From: Candidatus Villigracilis vicinus | GTDB lineage: Bacteria; Chloroflexota; Anaerolineae; Anaerolineales; Villigracilaceae | NCBI GenBank assembly: GCA_016721315.1 | Contig: JADKIL010000003.1 | Location: 1 to 64,000, forward strand | Direction of reading: 5' to 3' | Length of the DNA: 64,000 nt | Shown: in pieces, positions 52,733 to 61,500 of the stretch | How positions within the stretch are numbered: position 1 is the stretch's first letter | Layout: every line of letters starts with the position of its first letter | Translations under genes and position numbers: made by a program | The notes under the pieces: generated by a model | The model's input: the letters and a program-made list of their open reading frames with translations, nothing else | Database searches by the model: none | What the model was told of the DNA's origin: nothing

Positions 52733-53158
52733 ATGAAACGAATTAGCATCCTATTTTTACTACTAGCCATCACCCTTACCGGCTGCGGACGCAAGCCGCC
52801 TGCCCCACTTAGCGCAGATGCGCCAGTAGATAATGTTCCCAGCATTATTGGTGCATTTGCATTGAACGCCAACGACCCCACAGGGGAACAATATGGCGGA
52901 ACTCTTTTTATTACCGAGGGCAGCCAAGCAAATGAATATAACTTGCAATGGCTCGTCTCTGGTGGCATTCAGGAAGGGACAGGCACGCTCGAAGGCAATC
53001 AACTAACCTTCACCTGGCACAGCACCTCCGGCACCGATCAGGATGTTTCTGGAGAAGGTGTTTATACCGTGACTGTAAATGGCGAGTTATATGGAACCCG
53101 TTCCATTAATGGTGTGGAAACGCCTGGTACGGAATCAGCGTACCCCAACCCAAAGTAA
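52733..53158 (+). CDS. Lipoprotein of unknown function beside the fusion protein
   Basis: The 141-residue product has a lipoprotein signal ending LTGCGRKPP. The mature part is a small beta-rich domain (YGGTLFITEG, NLQWLVSGGIQEGTGTLEGN). I do not recognise the family. It starts 38 bases after the fusion gene and precedes a strong terminator, so it probably ends that operon and works outside the membrane with the cytochrome. Confidence 0.65.
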   Translation: MKRISILFLLLAITLTGCGRKPPAPLSADAPVDNVPSIIGAFALNANDPTGEQYGGTLFITEGSQANEYNLQWLVSGGIQEGTGTLEGNQLTFTWHSTSGTDQDVSGEGVYTVTVNGELYGTRSINGVETPGTESAYPNPK

Positions 53159-53171
53159 ATCTCTGTCACTC

Positions 53172-53208
53172 AAAAAAACGCCGGGAAGTTTCCCGGCGTT
53201 TTTTCTTT
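53172..53208 (+). terminator. Terminator of the ba3/fusion operon
   Basis: AACGCCGGGAA and TTCCCGGCGTT form the stem, followed by TTTTTC. Confidence 0.9.
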
Positions 53209-53503
53209 GAATATAAAGGTATCTGGGTTACAATCGTCACATATTCTTGATGACATTCAACAGATTACTTTACACTTTAAATTCCCTAAAATAATCCTAT
53301 CGTTTATCAAGAAAGTCCAATTTTATTACGAGCCTTTAGCTAAATATTGAGAGATGAACATCCCTTTATTATTGGATGTCATCGTGAAATCCCATATCAG
53401 TTTCTGGATGGATGTATTCACATGTCTCGCTGGCAAAAGATCGTTCCCCATTCTTCTCCCTGTCACACGGGAGTCAAAAAACACGCGTTGTTTAACGTCC
53501 ATT

Positions 53504-53545
53504 AGACAGATAACGAAATTTGTTTCGTTGTCTGTCTTTATTTTT
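53504..53545 (+). promoter_or_regulatory. Leader hairpin before the SQR-like gene
   Basis: AGACAGATAACGAAA (53504-53518) and TTTCGTTGTCTGTCT (53523-53537) form a 15-bp stem with one G-T pair, followed by TTATTTTT. It ends 25 bases before the start and could be an attenuator. The gap from 53209 to 53503 holds no gene I can support. Confidence 0.55.
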
Positions 53546-53569
53546 AATTTCTCAAAGGAGGAAGGCACG

Positions 53570-55009
53570 ATGGCAAAAGTTGTAGTGATCGGGGCTGGGT
53601 TTGCAGGGCATACGGCTGCGTTATACCTGGGGAGCCGTCTAGGTAAAAAGCACGATATCACGGTAATCAGTAACCGTGACGTGTTCGGTTATGTTCCTTC
53701 GTGGGTTTGGGTAGGGGTAGGTCACATGAAACCCGAAAAAACCATCTTCAAACTCAAGCCTGTGTACGACAAGATGAATGTCAAATTCGTTCACGCTGCC
53801 GCCAAAGAGATTCACCCGGATGAAGGTGACCAGTATGTGCTGGGGAACGAAGTCGGCACAGACAAGGAAGTACGCCTTGATTACGATTACCTCATCGTTG
53901 CACCAGGACCCTTGCTAAACTTTGCCGGTACACCCGGACTAGGACCCGAGAACGGTTTCACCCATTCCATCTGTTCACTTCCGCATGCCATCAAATCCCG
54001 CGATGCCTACCTGGCATTATGTGACCGCATGAGCAAAGGCGAAAAGGTCAAGATCGTCATTGGCACAGGGCATCCCGGTGCCACCTGTCAGGGTGCAGCA
54101 TTTGAATACATCGTCAACGTCCACAAAGATCTCGTCAAAAAGGGATTGCGCGATAAAGCTGATATTCTTTGGCTCTCGAACGAACCAGCCATGGGTGACT
54201 TCGGCGTCAACGGTGTGCAGATTAAACGCAATGGGCATGTGATGAAGAGCGAGGAATTTCTCACCTCGGTCTTCAACGATCATGGCATTCGTTACCAGGT
54301 GCAAACCGGCGTCACCAAGATCGAAGAAGGCAAGATCCACTGGCAAAACTACGAAGGCGAAGAAGGCACCACTGATTTCGACTTCTCAATGCTCATCCCG
54401 CAATTTAAAGGACAGCCCTTCAAATACATCGCCAAAGACGGCGAAGACATCACTTCCAAAGTCACTAACCCTGCCGGCTTCCTTTTGGTGGATGGGAAAT
54501 ACGGTCTGCCTTACCCCGAACTTGCCCAGACCCCCGAAGCCTGGCCCGCCCGATATCAGAATCCCACCTACAAAAACATGTTCGCCGCCGGCATTGCTTT
54601 CGCGCCTCCCGGACCGATCTCCAAGCCGTTCACGAATAAGAACAACCTGCTGATCGCCCCCGCTCCCCCACGCACCGGCATGGTCAGTGGTGTGATCGGA
54701 CGCGTCGTAGCGCTAAACATCGCCGACCTCATCGAAAAAGGTGAAATGACCCATAGCGAACCCATGACCGAAATGGTCGCCGCCTGCATCGCCAGCATGG
54801 GAGACTCGCTTTGGGATGGCAATGCCGTCACCATCGTGATGCGCCCCGTAGTGCCAGATCGCAAGAAATATGCCAACGAATTTGGGCGTGACTTGTTCAC
54901 CTCTCACCTCGAAATGGGAGTCAGCGGTGCATGGATGAAGTTCATGCTCCATCACACATTCATTTGGAAGTTTAAAGCCCGCCCCGGCTGGACCGTCATC
55001 CCGGAATAG
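53570..55009 (+). CDS. Sulfide:quinone oxidoreductase-like flavoprotein
   Basis: The 479-residue product is a two-dinucleotide-fold flavoprotein, with the FAD loop VVVIGAGFAGHTAA. Cysteines C135 (HSICSL), C173 (GATCQGAA) and C406 (AACIASM) may correspond to the three redox Cys of sulfide:quinone oxidoreductases. It would oxidise sulfide and reduce menaquinone at the membrane face. Other members of this family are NDH-2-like, so SQR is likely but not certain. AGGAGGAAGG precedes the start at 53570. The in-frame stretch from 53354 lacks conservation signs and includes the leader hairpin. Confidence 0.82.
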   Translation: MAKVVVIGAGFAGHTAALYLGSRLGKKHDITVISNRDVFGYVPSWVWVGVGHMKPEKTIFKLKPVYDKMNVKFVHAAAKEIHPDEGDQYVLGNEVGTDKEVRLDYDYLIVAPGPLLNFAGTPGLGPENGFTHSICSLPHAIKSRDAYLALCDRMSKGEKVKIVIGTGHPGATCQGAAFEYIVNVHKDLVKKGLRDKADILWLSNEPAMGDFGVNGVQIKRNGHVMKSEEFLTSVFNDHGIRYQVQTGVTKIEEGKIHWQNYEGEEGTTDFDFSMLIPQFKGQPFKYIAKDGEDITSKVTNPAGFLLVDGKYGLPYPELAQTPEAWPARYQNPTYKNMFAAGIAFAPPGPISKPFTNKNNLLIAPAPPRTGMVSGVIGRVVALNIADLIEKGEMTHSEPMTEMVAACIASMGDSLWDGNAVTIVMRPVVPDRKKYANEFGRDLFTSHLEMGVSGAWMKFMLHHTFIWKFKARPGWTVIPE

Positions 55010-55019
55010 GAGTCCTAAC

Positions 55020-55148
55020 ATGCAAACCTCACAAGAATTCTCAAAAGCCGAAAAGTTCTGGATGAACTTTAAACTCTATCAACTCTGGCGCTTCATCATA
55101 TTGAATATCAAGATATTAATGGCTGTGTATCAAAGCAAACGCTCATAA
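55020..55148 (+). CDS. 42-residue protein linked to the SQR-like gene
   Basis: The product reads MQTSQEFSKAEKFWMNFKLY followed by a hydrophobic helix (FIILNIKILMAVY) and a basic end. A start 11 bases after the SQR stop with AGGAGT upstream favours translation. It is too short for family assignment. An amphipathic peptide that anchors or regulates the flavoprotein is plausible. Confidence 0.5.
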   Translation: MQTSQEFSKAEKFWMNFKLYQLWRFIILNIKILMAVYQSKRS

Positions 55149-55172
55149 ATTGACGCCCAAGTCATAACCTGA

Positions 55173-55208
55173 AAACAGGGTCGGAAAATTTTCCGACCCT
55201 GTTTTGTT
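55173..55208 (+). terminator. Terminator of the SQR-like transcription unit
   Basis: AAACAGGGTCGGAAAA and TTTTCCGACCCTGTTT pair perfectly. Confidence 0.9.
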
Positions 55209-55241
55209 TACTTTTTCAGTAAACGATTTTAGATTTCATCT

Positions 55242-55339
55242 CATTTGTCATAAATAGTTATTACTTTTTTCCATTGTCATGACGTAATCTTTTTGTTATA
55301 AATAGTTATATATAACGCAATATAACATAAAATAACAAT
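55242..55339 (+). promoter_or_regulatory. AT-rich promoter region of the second Rrf2 gene
   Basis: The 10-mer CATTTGTCAT (55242-55251) matches the region before the first Rrf2 gene. GTTATATATAAC (55305-55316) is a palindrome close to the start, with repeats of ATAACAT nearby. Confidence 0.45.
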
Positions 55340-55789
55340 ATGTTTCGAGTAAATCGCCAAACCGATTATGCCATTCGTATGCTGCTCTCGCTTGCAAAGC
55401 GTGGAGCAGGTATGCGTGCTTCCACAACAGAAATACAGAAAGAGATGGTTATTCCACCATCCCTGGCACAACGCATTGTTGCCGATCTTGCACGGGGAGC
55501 TTTTATTCTCACCTACCCAGGTAGAGACGGCGGCATGACACTTGCCCGCCCTGCTAACGAAATCAATCTACGTCAATTGGTGGAACACTTTGAAGAGAAG
55601 ATGTTCGATACCAACTGCGAACAAATGGAAAAGACCTGTCCCTTTGAAATGGACTGCCCGATCTGTGTTCAATGGAAAGAATTACAGGTCAAAATGTTAA
55701 GCGAGTTGGAGCAAGTGAATTTTGAAGACCTTGCCAAAGCCACTCGCGCTCCCAAGGTTATATTGCCGCTCGGTTGGCTATCTCAATAA
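55340..55789 (+). CDS. Rrf2-family Fe-S regulator of the cyd cluster
   Basis: The 149-residue product begins MFRVNRQTDYAIRMLLSLAK, almost identical to the first Rrf2 protein of this window. The wing is GRDGGMTLA. Its cysteines are C-EQMEKT-C-PFEMD-C-PI-C. It probably senses O2, NO or Fe-S status and controls bd oxidase encoded next. The shared N-terminus suggests overlapping DNA targets. Confidence 0.88.
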   Translation: MFRVNRQTDYAIRMLLSLAKRGAGMRASTTEIQKEMVIPPSLAQRIVADLARGAFILTYPGRDGGMTLARPANEINLRQLVEHFEEKMFDTNCEQMEKTCPFEMDCPICVQWKELQVKMLSELEQVNFEDLAKATRAPKVILPLGWLSQ

Positions 55790-55914
55790 TTATCCCCACC
55801 TGCAATAAACTCAAAAGAATGATCGAAGGAGAAACAACCAGTAAAAAATAATGTCTTATAAACCTTGAATCGATTACTCAACAAATCAAATTTTCTATTC
55901 GGAGTACTAATCAC

Positions 55915-57315
55915 ATGGATCCAATCACCCTTTCACGATGGCAGTTCGGTCTCACAACCGTCTACCATTTTCTCTTCGTCCCTCTCACCCTGGGTCTTTC
56001 CTGGTTCGTGGCGTATTTCCAAAGCCGCTACTACCAGACTCGTGATGAGGAATACCGCAAAATGACCAAGTTCTGGGGCAAGCTCTTCCTCATCAACTTT
56101 GCCATCGGCGTAGTCACCGGCATTGTGCAGGAATTCCAGTTCGGTATGAACTGGTCTGAATACTCCCGCTTTGTCGGTGATATTTTCGGCGCTCCCCTTG
56201 CCGTGGAAGCGCTCATGGCGTTCTTCCTCGAATCGACCTTCCTTGGCGTGTGGGTTTTCGGTGAAGGCAGAGTGCCCGAGAAAGTTCACAATGCCGCCAT
56301 CTGGCTCGCCGCCATCGGCTCGAACCTCTCCGCGCTGTGGATTTTGCTCGCCAACGGTTGGATGCAGCACCCAGTCGGTTACGTCATCAACGAAGCCAAC
56401 AGTCGCGCCGAACTGGTGGATTTCTTTGCCCTCATCACTAATCCCAAGGGCTGGCTGTTCTTCTGGCACACCATTGCCGCGGGTCTCACCACCGCCAGTT
56501 TCCTTATCATTGGCGTAAGCGCTTATCACATCATCCGCAAACAGAATGTGAGCCTGTTCAAAGGCTCCTTCCAAGCCGCAACCATTGTTGGTTTGGTAGC
56601 CAGTACATTGGTCTTCTTCGGCGGTCACACAAACGGACAGTACATGTTCGAAACCCAGCCGATGAAATTCTCCTCCATTGAAGCGCACTGGGAAACCTCT
56701 GCTCCTGCCGATTTCTCCATCCTCACCATCGGTGACTTGAGCGGCAAGCGTGAGGTCTGGTCATTCCGTACCAGCCAACTGGGTATCCCTGGCGTTTTGA
56801 GTTTCCTGGCTTGTAACAATTTTGACTGCGAAGTCAAAGGCGTGGACGCCATTCAGGCAGAGTACGAATCAACTTATGGACCTGGCGACTACATCCCGCT
56901 GATGGTCGTCACCTATTGGACATTCCGCTTCATGATGGCGATCGGCTTCTTGATGATGCTGCTCACCTTCCTCTTCCTGCTCGCCATGCGCGGCAAATAC
57001 GAAAATGCCAAGTGGATGAAGTGGGTTCCATACGTGATCGTTCTGCCCTACATCGCCAACGCCAGCGGATGGATCCTCTCCGAAATGGGACGCCAACCGT
57101 GGATCGTACAAGGCTTGCTCAGAGTGCAGGATGCCGTTTCCCCCAACCTCACCACTGTTGACCTGCTCATTTCATTGATCGGTTACACCGTTGTCTACGG
57201 CTCACTCGCTGGCGCAATGGTCTACCTGATGCGCAAATATGCCATTGCCGGACCCGATGCCGCCATGCACGAATCCGTTGATGTCGCTCCCGCCCGTGTC
57301 GGCGCGGACGACTAG
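55915..57315 (+). CDS. cydA: Cytochrome bd ubiquinol/menaquinol oxidase subunit I
   Basis: The 466-residue membrane protein oxidises quinol and reduces O2, without pumping. Heme ligands are H18 and H185, and E98 and E106 (VEALMAFFLEST) form the proton path. GRQPWIVQGLLR is the CydA signature. The Q loop is the short form. No other cytochrome is needed. Starts after a 125-base gap with no gene. Confidence 0.95.
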   Translation: MDPITLSRWQFGLTTVYHFLFVPLTLGLSWFVAYFQSRYYQTRDEEYRKMTKFWGKLFLINFAIGVVTGIVQEFQFGMNWSEYSRFVGDIFGAPLAVEALMAFFLESTFLGVWVFGEGRVPEKVHNAAIWLAAIGSNLSALWILLANGWMQHPVGYVINEANSRAELVDFFALITNPKGWLFFWHTIAAGLTTASFLIIGVSAYHIIRKQNVSLFKGSFQAATIVGLVASTLVFFGGHTNGQYMFETQPMKFSSIEAHWETSAPADFSILTIGDLSGKREVWSFRTSQLGIPGVLSFLACNNFDCEVKGVDAIQAEYESTYGPGDYIPLMVVTYWTFRFMMAIGFLMMLLTFLFLLAMRGKYENAKWMKWVPYVIVLPYIANASGWILSEMGRQPWIVQGLLRVQDAVSPNLTTVDLLISLIGYTVVYGSLAGAMVYLMRKYAIAGPDAAMHESVDVAPARVGADD

Positions 57316-57325
57316 GAGAACACCC

Positions 57326-58348
57326 ATGTCTTACGAATTTCTTCAAATCCTCTGGTTCATTCTGATCGCCGTCCTCTGGATCGGCTTCCACTTCCTCGAA
57401 GGTTTCGACTTCGGCGTGGGCATGTTACTGCCTTTCCTCGGCAAAAAAGATGAAGAACGCCGCGCCATCATCAACTCCATTGGTTCCGTTTGGGATGGCA
57501 ACGAAGTCTGGCTGCTCACTGCGGGCGGTGCGACCTTTGCGGCATTTCCCCACTGGTATGCCACCATGTTCAGCGGCTTCTACCTTGCGCTGTTCCTGTT
57601 GCTCGTCGGTTTGATCATTCGCGGCGTTGCATTTGAATATCGCTCCAAAGATGCCAGCCCCAAATGGCGCAATACCTTCGACTGGATGATCGCCGTCGGT
57701 TCCTTCCTCGCGGCTCTCTTACTCGGCGCAGCCTTTGCAAACCTGGCGCGCGGCGTACCGATTGACGAGAACATGATGTTCACCGGCAATCTCTTCACCT
57801 TGCTTAACCCCTATGGATTGCTCGGTGGTTTGACCACTGTGGTGATCTTCCTCCTGCACGGCGCGAACTTCCTTGGTCTCAAACTCGAAGGCGAACTGCG
57901 CGAACGCGTGAACGTCTTTGCAAAGAAACTCTGGGTTGCAGCTTCTGTGTTGTATGTCGTCCTCGGCATCTTCACCTATGTAGCGGGCTTCTGGGCGCGC
58001 GGCGTGGTCAATCCTGGCTTCGTCCCCGTGGCTGCGGTTGCCGTGTTGCTTGCCACGGGCTACTTCCTCAACAACAAGATGGAAGGCTGGGCGTTCATTA
58101 TGACCTCGCTCAACATCGTGTTGACCCAGGTCACCTTCTTCAGCATGACCTTCCCGAACGTGATGATCTCCAGCACCAACCCTGCGTTCTCACTCACCAT
58201 CACCAACGCATCCTCCTCGCAGTACACGCTGACCGTCATGTCCATCGTCGCGCTCATCTTCGTTCCCATCGTGCTTGTCTATCAAGGCTGGACGTACTAC
58301 ATGTTCCGCGAGCGCATCAAGACCGACAAGAAGAGTCTCGTCTATTAA
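57326..58348 (+). CDS. cydB: Cytochrome bd oxidase subunit II
   Basis: The 340-residue product has eight to nine helices with WIGFHFLEGFDFGVGML at the start and GSVWDGNEVWLL, both typical of CydB. It begins 10 bases after cydA with AGGAGA upstream. The subunit supports assembly of the hemes in CydA. Confidence 0.95.
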   Translation: MSYEFLQILWFILIAVLWIGFHFLEGFDFGVGMLLPFLGKKDEERRAIINSIGSVWDGNEVWLLTAGGATFAAFPHWYATMFSGFYLALFLLLVGLIIRGVAFEYRSKDASPKWRNTFDWMIAVGSFLAALLLGAAFANLARGVPIDENMMFTGNLFTLLNPYGLLGGLTTVVIFLLHGANFLGLKLEGELRERVNVFAKKLWVAASVLYVVLGIFTYVAGFWARGVVNPGFVPVAAVAVLLATGYFLNNKMEGWAFIMTSLNIVLTQVTFFSMTFPNVMISSTNPAFSLTITNASSSQYTLTVMSIVALIFVPIVLVYQGWTYYMFRERIKTDKKSLVY

Positions 58349-58349
58349 T

Positions 58350-58380
58350 GTCATTGCGAGGGGCTCTTCCCGAAGCAATC
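58350..58380. repeat. Half copy of the 85-bp palindromic element
   Basis: GTCATTGCGAGG followed by CGAAGCAATC matches the left arm of the element at 3756-3840. The right arm is absent. Confidence 0.7.
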
Positions 58381-58399
58381 TCATAAGTTAATCTGAAAA

Positions 58400-58468
58400 T
58401 TGGCAGGTTGAAGGTCTTGCCCTGACGTCGTCGAAGGGTATACTGATCTCGACCTGCCAACTTTTTTA
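58400..58468 (+). terminator. Terminator after cydAB
   Basis: TTGGCAGGTTGA (58400-58411) pairs with TCGACCTGCCAA (58449-58460) and a T run follows. Downstream, ACCTGACACC-type repeats fill the gap to cydDC. Confidence 0.65.
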
Positions 58469-58505
58469 ACCTGACACCTGGTACCTCGCACCTGACACTT
58501 CCCCC

Positions 58506-61500
58506 ATGCACCGCCGACTCCTCTCCCTCACCCGCGACACCCGCCTCTCCCTGACCTTAACGGTTCTTGCCGGACTTTTAGCCGGATTCCTGACCATTTG
58601 GCAATCGTGGCTCCTCAGCAGTGTGATCAACGGAGTCTTTCTCCAAAAGCAGACTCTCACGCAAGTCACCACTCCTCTCCTCTACATTCTCTTCATCATC
58701 AGCGGACGTGCCTTCTTGACCTGGCTCAACGAAGTTGCCGCCAATGCAGTTGCCGTCAAAATCAAAACCGACCTGCGCGAACGGCTCTTCGCGCACATCC
58801 TCAAACTCGGTCCCGCCTATTCGCGCGGACAACGCACCGGCGAACTAACCACTGCCGCCGTCGAAGGCATTGAAGCGTTGGACGCCTATTTCAGCCAGTA
58901 CCTGCCGCAACTGGTGGTCACAGCACTTGTTCCCCTTTCCATTTTATTTTTCGTCTTCCCCATTGACTTATTAACTGGTTTCGTCTTCCTCATCACTGCC
59001 CCGCTAATTCCCTTTTTCATGATCATCATCGGCAAAGGCGCCGAGGCGGTCACCAAACGCCAATATGAAACCCTGCGCCTGCTCAGCGCCCATTTCCTCG
59101 ATAGCCTGCAAGGGTTGACCACACTCAAACTCTTCGGTCAGTCAAAGGGACAGGCGAAGACCATCGCCAAGATCTCCGATCAATACCGCGACACAACCAT
59201 GAGCGTTCTGCGCATCACCTTCCTTTCCGCGCTCGCGCTCGAAATGCTCGCCACCATTAGCACCGCCATCGTCGCCGTGGAAATCGGTTTCCGCCTGCTA
59301 TACCGCAACATGGAGTTTCAACCCGCGCTCTTCCTGCTCGTCCTCGCCCCTGAGTTCTACATGCCCCTACGCGCCCTCGGCGCAAGATTCCACGCGGGCA
59401 TGAACGGCACGACGGCAGCGAAGAGGATCTATGAGATTCTGGATACGCCAATCGAAATTCGACATTCGACATTCGATAATCGAATATCGAATGTCGACTT
59501 CTCAACTATCGAATTATCAAATATCTCCTTCACCTACCCCAACGAAACCACCCCCGCCCTGCAAAACATCAACCTGCAAATCAACCAGGGACAACACATC
59601 GCCCTCGTCGGCAAAACAGGCGCAGGCAAATCCACCCTCGTTCAATTACTCCTCGGCTTCATTCAACCCACACAAGGCAATATCAATTACCAATCACCAA
59701 TTACTAATCACCACCTTCATCATTCCATAGCCTGGGTTCCCCAACGCCCGCACCTCTTCCACACCACCATCGCCGAAAACATCCGCCTCGGCAAAGCGGA
59801 CGCGACTCACGAGGAAGTCATCCAAGCCGCCAAAGCCGCGCGCCTGCATGATTTCATTGAATCACTTCCTGAAAAATATGAAACTCTCGTTGGCGAAAGC
59901 GGCGCCCGCCTCTCCAGCGGACAAGCCCAACGCCTCGCCCTCGCCCGCGCCTTCCTCAAAGACGCCCCCATCCTCATCCTCGACGAACCCACCTCCGCGC
60001 TCGACCCTGAAACCGAATCCCTGCTCGAAGAATCCACCCGCGAACTGATGCAGGGACGTACCACCATCACCATCGCCCACCGCCTCAACACCATCTTCCA
60101 AGCCGATAAAATTATCGTACTCGACGAAGGCAGAATCATCGAACAAGGCACACACCGCGAACTCGTTGCAAACAACGGCATGTATGCGAGCATGGTGAGA
60201 ACATACGAGTTACAAGTTACAAGTGACAAGTTACAAGTTGAAAACCACCCAACTGTTGAATCATTCCAAACACTTTTCACTTCCCACATTCCACCAATCA
60301 CCGATCACCAATCACCAATTACTAATTACCAATTACCCATCCTCCCCCGCCTCCTCCAATTCCTCAAAGGCAACTGGCACCGTGTCGCCCTCTCCGTTCT
60401 TCTCAGTTCGATCACCATCCTAGCCAGCGTCGCGCTCATGGGCACCTCGGCATGGCTCATCTCCACCGCCGCCATCGCCGTCTCCGTCGCAGACCTCGGC
60501 GTCTCCACCGTGGGCACACGCTTCTTCGGCATCAGCCGCGCCATCTTCCGCTATCTCGAACGCCTCGTCTCGCACGATGTCACTTTCCGTCTGCTCGCCA
60601 AACTGCGCCTGTGGTTCTACGAAAAACTCGAACCCCTCGCCCCCGCCCGTCTGATGAACTTCCGCTCCGGCGACTTGCTTGCGCGCATCATCGGCGACGT
60701 AGAAACCTTGGAAAATTTCTACGTCCGTGTCGTTTCGCCGCCGTTGACCGCCATCGTCGTTGGAACGTTCACTGCCATCTTTCTCGCTTCTTTCTACCCG
60801 CTACTTGCTCCTGTCTATTTGACCTTTTATTTCAGCCTCGGCTTGCTCCTCCCCATCCTCGCGCAGACGACCAGCCGCAAATCTGCCGAACAGACCATCA
60901 CCCTGCGTGCAGACTTGCAAACCAACCTTGTAGACAGTATTCAAGGCATGGCAGATCTCATCGCCTACGGACGCGCCGACCAACGTCTCACGCAAATCGC
61001 ATCAAACGCAGACGAGTATGGGGATGCCCAACGCCGCATGGCGCGTGTGACAGGCATCCACTCCGCGCTGGGGACATTGCTCACCAACCTCGGCATGTGG
61101 TCAGTGCTTTACTTCACCATCCCACAAGTCATCAACGGGAATCTGCCTGGCCCTATGCTCGCTTCATTGACCCTGCTCACCCTCGCATCTTTCGAAGCTG
61201 TCATCCCGCTGCCCCTCGCCGCCCAAATGTGGAACTCCGCCCGTGAAGCCGCGAAGAGATTATTTGAGGTTGTGGATACAGAGCCAGAGATAAAAGAAGA
61301 TACTCGATATTCGAAACTCGATGAACAAACATCGAATATCGAATTATCGAATATCACCTTCACTTACCCGACCCAAACTACCCCCGCCCTGCACAACCTG
61401 ACCTTCGACCTGAAACCTGAAACATCCCTCGCCATCGTCGGTCCGAGTGGAGCGGGCAAGAGCACCATTGCAAACCTGTTACTCCGCTTCTGGGATTACA

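Noticed and set aside
53354..53569. N-terminal extension of the SQR-like protein
   Set aside because: The in-frame stretch has no ribosome site, no resemblance to a signal peptide, and includes the leader hairpin. The start at 53570 has a strong AGGAGGAAGG and begins directly with the FAD motif.
60452..61246. 264-codon plus-strand frame inside cydDC
   Set aside because: It is an Arg/His/Pro-rich alternative frame of cydDC without a ribosome site or motif.
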